Below are positions 6,430-11,484 of a stretch of 11,484 nucleotides of DNA, piece after piece; within the stretch, counting starts at the first letter, position 1, and each line of letters begins with the position of its first letter. The notes under the pieces are model-generated. The model saw only the letters and a list, made by a program, of their open reading frames with translations, had not been told where the DNA came from and made no database searches. The DNA comes from Methanomicrobium sp. (GTDB lineage: Archaea > Halobacteriota > Methanomicrobia > Methanomicrobiales > Methanomicrobiaceae), in contig JAFZMT010000097.1 in the NCBI GenBank assembly GCA_017553245.1, forward strand, positions 1-11,484. Direction: 5' to 3'. A program made the position numbers and the translations under genes.

Positions 6430-7695
6430 ATGGTAAATATCTACAGTTTTTCCGCACTCCGTCCGGTAAAAGAGAAAGCCGAGGCAATCGCCTGCGTCCC
6501 CTACGATGTCGTGGACGGGAAGGAAGCCCGCGAATGCATTGAAAAGCATCCGCTGTCGTTCATGAGAGTCACGAGACCCGACTCGATAATGCCCGATCTC
6601 GACCCGAAAGACCCGAAGGTCTACGCCGCCGCAAAAAAGACCTTCGAGGAGATGATTGAGTCGGGGCTTTTCGTCCGCGATGATAAGCCCTCGATATACG
6701 TATACCGTGCGGACTACGGGCATGCCGTTTACACGGGTTTTGTCGCCGATGTCTCGGTAAAGGACTATGAAGAGAACAAAATCCGCCGTCACGAGCTCAC
6801 CCGCTACGATAAGGAAGAGGACAGAACGAACCATATCGATGTCACAAACGCAAATACGGGGCTTGTCATCCTCCTCTACCGCGATACGGGCGGCATATCC
6901 TCATACATATGTTCTCTGATTGAGGGAAAGGCGGCTGACGGCACCGCCACAGGCGATACGGGCGTGAAACACGAGATCTTCAGGATAAGCGACCCCGCGG
7001 TCATCGGAAAAATAATCGACACCTTCGGTGGCGTGGATACCCTCTATATCGCCGACGGTCACCACAGGGCGAAATCCTCGGTCAATGTCGCACAGAGGCG
7101 CAGGAAAGAGGGCAGGGATACCGAGGAGTCCGAGCGTTTCATGGCGGTAATATTCGCGGAGGACACCGTGAAGATTCACGGATACTCGCGCCTGCTCGCG
7201 GATTTGGGAGAGTATACCGGGGAGTCGTTCATCGCCGCCCTTAAGGAGAGGTATACGCTGGCGCCGTATGACAGCCCCGATACCTCGCAGTCGCGAATCG
7301 TTCCCAGGACCGTGCAGACCGCGGATAAGCCGCTCCACATCTTCCATATGTATCTGGGCGGCAGATGGTATGAGCTGACCGCGCCCGTGAAGGCGCCGGA
7401 GAAGATAATCGAGTCCCTTGACGTCTCGGATCTTCAGGAGAGGGTTCTTGACGGCATGCTGGGTATCAAAGACCCGCGCGGCGATAAGAGGCTTGATTTC
7501 ATGGGCGGTTCGTATCCGATATCCGAACTTCAGAGGCGCGTGGACAGCGGCGAGTTCAAAGCCGCATTCTCGATTCAGCCCGTAAAAGTCAGGACGGTTC
7601 TCGATGTCGCCGACCGCGGCGAGATAATGCCGCCCAAGTCAACATGGTTTGAGCCGAAGGTTCTCTCGGGACTTGTGATTCACACGCTTGAGTAA
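6430..7695 (+). CDS. DUF1015 family protein with DGHHR motif
   Basis: A 421-residue soluble protein, matching the usual size of DUF1015 members. The N-terminus VNIYSFSALRPVKEKA with VPYDV at 23-27 and SFMRVTRP (43-50) is typical of the family. Two further conserved blocks are RRHELTRYDKEEDR (119-132) and LYIADGHHRAKS (205-216), with D209, H211, H212 and R213. The DGxHR signature also occurs in ParB-like nucleotide-binding and free-serine-kinase (SerK) proteins, so a phosphotransfer or nucleotide role is possible but unproven. No signal peptide or membrane helix is seen. The start at 6430 is chosen by the ribosome binding site four bases upstream and by the family N-terminus. The frame runs open back to 6058 over the antisense of rimI, which is not credible as coding. 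It is followed by 86 bp of repeat-bearing spacer, so it is probably a separate unit from the pilin-like genes. Function is unknown. Confidence 0.9.
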   Translation: MVNIYSFSALRPVKEKAEAIACVPYDVVDGKEARECIEKHPLSFMRVTRPDSIMPDLDPKDPKVYAAAKKTFEEMIESGLFVRDDKPSIYVYRADYGHAVYTGFVADVSVKDYEENKIRRHELTRYDKEEDRTNHIDVTNANTGLVILLYRDTGGISSYICSLIEGKAADGTATGDTGVKHEIFRISDPAVIGKIIDTFGGVDTLYIADGHHRAKSSVNVAQRRRKEGRDTEESERFMAVIFAEDTVKIHGYSRLLADLGEYTGESFIAALKERYTLAPYDSPDTSQSRIVPRTVQTADKPLHIFHMYLGGRWYELTAPVKAPEKIIESLDVSDLQERVLDGMLGIKDPRGDKRLDFMGGSYPISELQRRVDSGEFKAAFSIQPVKVRTVLDVADRGEIMPPKSTWFEPKVLSGLVIHTLE

Positions 7696-7712
7696 CGGAG
7701 AAATCGAATTTA

Positions 7713-7770
7713 ATGGATTATAGTTAACGGATTATAGTTAACGGATTTAGGAATAACTGATTTAAGAATA
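7713..7770. repeat. Four degenerate tandem copies of a 14-15 bp AT-rich unit in the pilin-operon promoter
   Basis: Units ATGGATTATAGTTA (7713-7726), ACGGATTATAGTTA (7727-7740), ACGGATTTAGGAATA (7741-7755) and ACTGATTTAAGAATA (7756-7770) lie head to tail, and a partial AACGGTTAAAG follows. The first two units each hold GATTATAG, a TATA-like sequence about 45 to 65 bp before the first pilin-like start codon. The tract fills the 86-bp gap after DUF1015, so it must contain the operon promoter if there is one here. Confidence 0.8.
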
Positions 7771-7781
7771 AACGGTTAAAG

Positions 7782-8933
7782 ATGGGTTCAGACGTTTCCG
7801 ATATGAAAAAAGAATCTGGTCTGATCTCTCTTGATTTTATCGCGGGATTCGCCGTATTTTTGCTTGCGCTGATAATCGTAATCAGCATGCTCCCGGGCGT
7901 CTTCGTCAATATTCAAAATCCGCCAGTGAATTACGATATCGCGGCATACCGGACGGGCGTGCTTCTTGCCGAAGATTCGGGGCTGTCATCGGACGGGATT
8001 TTATCGGACGGGGCAACATCGGAGGGGACGGCGTGGGAGCAGGTGCCGGCCGCAGATGTCGGGCGCATACTGAGGCTCGGTCTTGCCGTCTCGAAAGAGA
8101 CGCCCAATGTCCTGCTTCCCGAAAAGATTGAGCGGTTCTTTAACGTTCCGGCGTATTTGAATCTGACGGCAGATCAGTATCGCGGGATGCTTATCTTTGA
8201 GGAATACCCCGTAAACTTCAATATCTCTTTCAAAGAGGACGGGGGAGAGACTTTGTCGGTCGGCGACCGCGTTCCTGGCGGCGAATACGGATTTTCAAAG
8301 CGCTATGTGAAGGTAAAAAACGCGGCTGAACTGAGAGTGCCCGCCGAAAATCTCACAATAAGCGGCGTTGACGTAAATCTCCCCGAAGGTGCGGATGAAT
8401 TCATATACAGGAATACCACGTCATTTACGCTCTCATACGCAAATCTCTCCGACAGGTCGGTCTCCCCCGCATACCGAATCGACCCGAAGACCGGGAGGAC
8501 AATCATCAAAATTGCGGGCATTGACACGGTTTTAGGTGCGCAGGAGGGGATTTCTTCGGCGGCAATCGAGAGCGTGAGGCTTTTCAGAGACGGCGCTGAG
8601 GTCGCGATACCGCAAAACGGCGGCAATGCGCCGAATAAGCCGTATAAGCCGTATGGTGTGCCTTATGTCTGTGTCGTCGACGGCGTTACGGTCGAAAACG
8701 GCTCGGAGATTCCCGTAAAGGATGCGGGCACTCTTGAGTTCATACTCTATCCCGATGAGAGTTATTTCCCGAATCCCGACTCAATGCTTGAGATTTTGTT
8801 TGACATGAAGTATACCTGTATCTCCGGGGGCACATACCGTTTCATTCAGGGAGAGACCGATTACGGTTACGATTCTCCATATCTGGTCTGCCCGTATCTT
8901 ACCGACGGCGTTCTGGAGGTCTGCATATGGTAA
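7782..8933 (+). CDS. Pilin-like secreted protein 1 (SLDF-type N-terminus, large ectodomain)
   Basis: 383 residues. A short charged leader ends in KKESG (9-13), followed directly by a hydrophobic helix from L14 to about V40, then about 340 residues expected outside the membrane. Cleavage after G13 would leave LISLDF, with an acidic residue at mature position 5 as in type IV pilins. From memory, the motif GxxxLDF followed by an aliphatic helix resembles haloarchaeal DUF7287 proteins, which sit in pilin gene clusters. The ectodomain looks beta-rich and contains a short repeat near 69-83 (SSDGI LSDGA TSEGT) and a proline/tyrosine patch KPYKPYGVPY around 286-295. Two cysteines lie near the C-terminus. 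The start may be M1 (7782) or M8 (7803). Neither has a ribosome binding site, and M8 leaves a more compact leader. It is the first of five packed genes and overlaps the next by 7 bp. The pilin-like call is inferred, and the role is unknown. Confidence 0.75.
   Translation: MGSDVSDMKKESGLISLDFIAGFAVFLLALIIVISMLPGVFVNIQNPPVNYDIAAYRTGVLLAEDSGLSSDGILSDGATSEGTAWEQVPAADVGRILRLGLAVSKETPNVLLPEKIERFFNVPAYLNLTADQYRGMLIFEEYPVNFNISFKEDGGETLSVGDRVPGGEYGFSKRYVKVKNAAELRVPAENLTISGVDVNLPEGADEFIYRNTTSFTLSYANLSDRSVSPAYRIDPKTGRTIIKIAGIDTVLGAQEGISSAAIESVRLFRDGAEVAIPQNGGNAPNKPYKPYGVPYVCVVDGVTVENGSEIPVKDAGTLEFILYPDESYFPNPDSMLEILFDMKYTCISGGTYRFIQGETDYGYDSPYLVCPYLTDGVLEVCIW
7988..8032 (+). repeat. In-frame 15-bp repeat inside pilin-like gene 1
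   Basis: The core ATCGGACGGG recurs at 7988 and 8003 and, with one change (ATCGGAGGGG), at 8018, spaced exactly 15 bp. This encodes a five-residue repeat of the form S-D/E-G-x-x shortly after the membrane helix. The period keeps the reading frame, so copy number could change without breaking the gene. Confidence 0.8.
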
Positions 8934-9505
8934 ACGGCGTCCGCAAAGAAGTATATGGCTTTACGACTTACGACCGTGAATGCGGTCAGCTGTTTGCCGT
9001 CGAAGGTCTGATAGCGGCGCTGATAATGATCACTGCCGCATATCTGGCTTTTGGAGCGGTGATTCCGCAGTCAAACGCCGATATGCACGTATCCGAACTT
9101 CAACTTAAGCAGATGGGTGACGACATGCTTTACATAATGGATCTGCCCGACGGCAACGCGGGCGCGGGGTATCTGGAGTCCGTCATATACAATGCAAGTC
9201 CGAATCGCGGTTCTTCCGCAAATGCGGCGGCACGTGAAGGGTTTAATGCCACTTTCACGAATTATCTGAGAAAGAGCACGGGAGCGACGATAAATCAGGA
9301 TACGCTTCGTTATTCCGCGGCGATATACTGTGTCGACGACTCGGGTGAGGTCGTAAAACTGCCGTTTGTAAATTACGGCGAGAATTTCGGCAGAAACCCC
9401 GCGGTATGCTGTGCGAGGTATGTAGCGGCGGACGACTGGGGGCTTGTCGGGCAGAGTTCTTCGGATACGGCGGTCAGACTTGAGGTGCTTATATGGAGAG
9501 AATAA
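8927..9505 (+). CDS. Pilin-like protein 2 (GQLFAVEG-type N-terminus)
   Basis: 192 residues: a polar leader of 20 residues ending in DRECG (16-20), then QLFAVEGL and a hydrophobic helix to about I46, then an ectodomain of some 145 residues. The glutamate at 26 sits close to the position of the conserved glutamate of type IV pilins. The pattern GQxFxxEGxxAAL resembles, from memory, haloarchaeal DUF7288 proteins that accompany DUF7287. Cys144, Cys171 and Cys172 lie in the ectodomain. A strong ribosome binding site, GGAGGT at 8915-8920, stands six bases before the ATG, and the gene overlaps its upstream neighbour by 7 bp, so translation is probably coupled. Function is not known beyond likely pilin-like assembly or surface placement. 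Confidence 0.75.
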   Translation: MVNGVRKEVYGFTTYDRECGQLFAVEGLIAALIMITAAYLAFGAVIPQSNADMHVSELQLKQMGDDMLYIMDLPDGNAGAGYLESVIYNASPNRGSSANAAAREGFNATFTNYLRKSTGATINQDTLRYSAAIYCVDDSGEVVKLPFVNYGENFGRNPAVCCARYVAADDWGLVGQSSSDTAVRLEVLIWRE

Positions 9506-9548
9506 CTGTGTGCGGCATTTTTAGGAAGGTGCGTGAGCGGGTGAGATT

Positions 9549-9941
9549 ATGAAGAAGCTGAACGATAATGCCGAGTGGATACTGCTTATGGGTTTAATCG
9601 TAAGTTTTGCGATAATCTTCCTTGCAATCTTACTGAACCTGTCCGTTCAGACCGGGCAGACGGCGTCGGAGTCGGTCGCGGAGTTTCCGAAGAGTCAGAT
9701 TCGGGATTTGAGGGCGGAGTTGACCGACGCCGCTATAACCTCGGAAAATGCCGCGGAGTTTGACGCAAAGCTGGATGCAATCCGCAGGCTTGCGCTTTAC
9801 AGGGATAACGCGGTCGCGGACGCCTATGTCACATACGACAGTTTTGCGGATGAAAAATACGGTTACACGAAATTGAGAGTACATTACAGCAACGGAGTTA
9901 CGGAATATGACGAAATTATCCTCCTGCCGAAGAAATTGTGA
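9549..9941 (+). CDS. Pilin-like protein 3 (small, single N-terminal helix)
   Basis: 130 residues with a very short leader, KKLNDNA (2-8), then a hydrophobic helix from about W10 to L29, and a mixed charged ectodomain rich in Ala, Glu and Asp. The stretch LAILLNLSVQTGQTASES (25-42) resembles, from memory, haloarchaeal DUF7261 proteins, in which an LLN and a TxN/TGxxA block follow the helix. A pilin glutamate at mature position 5 is not seen, so it may be an anchored accessory protein rather than a processed pilin. GGGTGA at 9539-9544 lies four bases before the ATG and supports the start. The 43-bp gap to gene 2 is the largest in the set. The end overlaps the next gene by 35 bp. Confidence 0.72.
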   Translation: MKKLNDNAEWILLMGLIVSFAIIFLAILLNLSVQTGQTASESVAEFPKSQIRDLRAELTDAAITSENAAEFDAKLDAIRRLALYRDNAVADAYVTYDSFADEKYGYTKLRVHYSNGVTEYDEIILLPKKL

Positions 9942-10404
9942 ACGCCACGGTCGCCGTGACCGCTTTGACCGCGAAGAAGCGGTCAGCAGCGCCGTTGAAT
10001 ACGTTATCGTCACCGGCGTCATGCTGATTCTGCTGGTATTCACGGTTATTCTCGCAAATTACATCTTCATCGAAGGACCTTCGGATACGCTGAAACATAA
10101 CTCATATCTCGATACGGGGGAGAGGCTGAGCGCCCGAATCGTCGATATGCACATGCTTGCGCCCGAATCGGGAAGGATTGTCATGAGAGTAGATGTTCCG
10201 CGCGAAATTGCGGGAAATGGTTATGATATACGGGTGTCTCCCGCGATTGACGATTCAGGCACGGGGCAGTATCTCGCGGTCGGCGACGGGCAGCCTGCTT
10301 ATGCCCTGTATGTCCGCGGAATTGAGACGGCGCCCGCTCTCAAAGGAAATTTCACGGGCAATGGAGAGTATACTCTTGAATACGATTCGGAAGGGGTATG
10401 GTAG
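9907..10404 (+). CDS. Pilin-like protein 4 (EEAVSSAVEY-type N-terminus)
   Basis: 165 residues. The leader is long and very basic with two cysteines (C7, C11) and six arginines before the motif REEAVSSAVEYV (22-33). The hydrophobic helix spans about 26-50. Processing after A25 would leave VSSAVE, close to the common archaeal pilin start (A or G, then VSPVIG). The ectodomain has GERLSARIVDMHML and a VDVPREIAGNGYDIRV block that resemble, from memory, haloarchaeal DUF7266 proteins. The ATG at 9907 is the only ATG, GTG or TTG in frame before the motif, and GGAG (9894-9897) lies nine bases before it, so the 35-bp overlap with gene 3 looks real. The next gene follows after 3 bp. Confidence 0.77.
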   Translation: MTKLSSCRRNCERHGRRDRFDREEAVSSAVEYVIVTGVMLILLVFTVILANYIFIEGPSDTLKHNSYLDTGERLSARIVDMHMLAPESGRIVMRVDVPREIAGNGYDIRVSPAIDDSGTGQYLAVGDGQPAYALYVRGIETAPALKGNFTGNGEYTLEYDSEGVW

Positions 10405-10407
10405 GGT

Positions 10408-11283
10408 ATGAACGGAATTAAGACAAAAATGCGGACGGGACTGAAAACCGCCGATGAAAACGCCGTATCCGAGGCAATCGGATATATTCTTATCTTCACG
10501 ATAACCGTAATCGGAATTGCGATGATCACGGTCTTTGCATATCCGCTTCTTATCCAGTCGCAGACTCATGCCGATGAAATCTCCGCTGAACAGGCTCTGA
10601 TTACGCTTCAAAATGATTTCAGGGCGCTGACATACGGCAATGTGCCGTATCGTGAGACAGCCGTCAGAATCGCAGGCGGCAACCTCCGACTCATACCTGC
10701 GGCGAAATCCGCGGATAAGTTCGTGATTCGCTATCCTTCGGCATCCGGCGGCGGCATCGTTACCCGCGAGTTCAAATCGGGTGAACTGCGTTATGTCTCA
10801 AGCGCGGGGACGGCTGTATATTCGCTTGAGAACGGCGCCGTTTTAAAGAGGGAAAGAGGCGCGGCAGGCTCGGTCATGGTTGCCGAACCGCGATGGTATT
10901 TCGATGCCGCGGACGGTGACGGCGGGGGCGGCGAAAGTGCCGGCACTCTGGTCATAATTCTCACGAAGATTGACGGCGATGAGGGACAGTCGCTGAGCGG
11001 CATCGGTGATGTCCGAATGAGTATGCTGACGGCGCCCGAGACAGTCGATGAGGATTATCTGACGCCGCAGGGGATGGCGCCGCTCGGGGCGCAGACAGTT
11101 TCGCTTGAATACGTCCCCGACCGCGATAACGACCTCTCAACAGGCTGGGAGAATTACTTTACCGCAGGCATCGCGGGCGGCGTCAGCGGCGGCGGGTTCA
11201 AAAAATCGGGCTATAAATACGAATTTGCGGACGTAGGGTGCCTTGTTGTCAAGACATACACGATTACCGTGGAAGACATGTGA
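10408..11283 (+). CDS. Pilin-like protein 5 (ENAVSEAIGY-type N-terminus)
   Basis: 291 residues. A polar leader ends in ADENA (15-19), then VSEAIGYILIF and a hydrophobic helix from V20 to about I46. This is the most classical class III signal of the five: acidic-x-Ala before VSxxIG, as in archaeal pilins. After the helix comes an alpha-helical segment and a beta-rich ectodomain with an acidic glycine linker (about 168-175). The blocks AVSEAIGYILIF and EQALITLQNDF followed by a PxRETAVRIAGGNL stretch resemble, from memory, haloarchaeal DUF7289 proteins. It is the last gene of the set. Three bases separate it from gene 4, whose end carries the AAGGGG (10391-10396) that may serve as ribosome binding site. 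A GC inverted repeat (CCGCC/GGCGG, 11284-11305) follows the stop. Confidence 0.78.
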   Translation: MNGIKTKMRTGLKTADENAVSEAIGYILIFTITVIGIAMITVFAYPLLIQSQTHADEISAEQALITLQNDFRALTYGNVPYRETAVRIAGGNLRLIPAAKSADKFVIRYPSASGGGIVTREFKSGELRYVSSAGTAVYSLENGAVLKRERGAAGSVMVAEPRWYFDAADGDGGGGESAGTLVIILTKIDGDEGQSLSGIGDVRMSMLTAPETVDEDYLTPQGMAPLGAQTVSLEYVPDRDNDLSTGWENYFTAGIAGGVSGGGFKKSGYKYEFADVGCLVVKTYTITVEDM

Positions 11284-11316
11284 CCGCCGTGCTGTGCTTT
11301 GGCGGGAGCGGGATCG

Positions 11317-11326
11317 ATATATTAAA
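11317..11326 (+). promoter_or_regulatory. Likely TATA box of thrS
   Basis: ATATATTAAA lies in the 114-bp spacer between the pilin-like operon and thrS. Transcription would start near 11345-11350, between the two palindromes described next. A second candidate, TTAAATACTATT, starts at about 11338. Confidence 0.5.
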
Positions 11327-11328
11327 GT

Positions 11329-11363
11329 TCACAATTGTTAAATACTATTATTCACAATTGTGA
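11329..11363. promoter_or_regulatory. Paired 12-bp palindromes in the thrS promoter, probable operator
   Basis: TCACAATTGTGA at 11352-11363 is a perfect 12-bp palindrome. TCACAATTGTTA at 11329-11340 is the same sequence with one change. Their centres are 23 bp apart, about two helical turns, and the first begins 2 bp after the TATA candidate. A partial third copy (ATTCACAC) starts at 11363. Such spacing and placement fit cooperative binding of a dimeric transcription factor. The factor is not known. Confidence 0.6.
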
Positions 11364-11397
11364 TTCACACATATGAAGTGTAAGAGGGTTGTTTGAA

Positions 11398-11484
11398 TTG
11401 AGAATAGTATCGATTCATGTCGACAGCATGAAATATCGTGCGGTAAGCAAGACGAAATTCGCCGAGCCGCTCGAGGGTGATGCC
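11398..11484 (+). CDS. thrS: Threonyl-tRNA synthetase, archaeal type, 5' end only
   Basis: Only 29 codons are inside the window. They read RIVSIHVDSMKYRAVSKTKF then AEP after the initiator, which matches the start of the N-terminal editing domain of archaeal threonyl-tRNA synthetases. That domain resembles D-aminoacyl-tRNA deacylase and removes serine mischarged to tRNA-Thr. The catalytic parts lie beyond the edge. The start is a TTG at 11398, chosen because it places the family N-terminus at residue 1 and has GAGGG (11384-11388) nine bases upstream. The frame has a stop at 11374. An in-frame TTG at 11389 is a weaker alternative. Confidence 0.82.
   Translation, partial: MRIVSIHVDSMKYRAVSKTKFAEPLEGDA

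Noticed and set aside
6349..7347. Antisense frames under the DUF1015 gene (161 and 148 residues)
   Set aside because: They are shadows of the sense codons and have no motifs or start signals.
9630..10043. 137-residue antisense frame across pilin-like genes 3 and 4
   Set aside because: It has no promoter, ribosome binding site or motifs, and both sense genes have clear starts and hydrophobic N-termini.
11389..11391. Upstream TTG as thrS start
   Set aside because: It would add three residues before the family N-terminus and leaves no room for the GAGGG site.

Overview
The window looks like a stretch of a euryarchaeal chromosome, most likely a methanogen of the Methanomicrobiales or a close relative. 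This is inferred from the large subunit of the archaeal family-D DNA polymerase, a class I HMG-CoA reductase, an archaeal-type ThrRS N-terminus, GGTGA-type ribosome binding sites, AT-rich TATA boxes placed for leaderless or short-leader transcripts, and a set of pilin-like genes whose N-terminal signatures resemble those of haloarchaeal clusters. No sequence search could be run, so the taxonomic call is not proven.

Left part (1-3180): the 3' two-thirds of polC (DNA polymerase II large subunit DP2), then tRNA-Leu(CAA) and tRNA-Lys(UUU), each apparently with its own promoter. A T-rich tandem-repeat tract and an A/T-tract terminator follow. Middle part (3181-7700): on the minus strand a small two-helix membrane protein and a Trm5-type tRNA methyltransferase. 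The latter is divergent from hmgA and seems to share one TATA element with it. hmgA converges on a RimI-type N-acetyltransferase across an 8-bp-phased A-rich repeat. rimI is divergent from a DUF1015 protein that carries a DGHHR motif.

Right part (7700-11284): five tightly packed plus-strand genes, overlapping or separated by 3-43 bp. Each encodes a protein with one N-terminal hydrophobic helix preceded by a short polar leader, followed by an extracytoplasmic domain. The N-termini look like class III (prepilin-peptidase) signals. The five together look like a minor-pilin or pseudopilin cassette with no assembly ATPase or platform protein alongside. This is the most interesting block in the window. 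The window ends in the first 29 codons of thrS, whose promoter carries two copies of a 12-bp palindrome centred 23 bp apart.

The housekeeping genes serve replication, tRNA supply, modification and charging, isoprenoid lipid synthesis and protein acetylation. They do not form one pathway. The pilin-like operon is the only coherent multi-gene system. Three of the spacers (after tRNA-Lys, between hmgA and rimI, and before the pilin-like operon) contain short AT-rich tandem repeats with periods of 8 to 16 bp.
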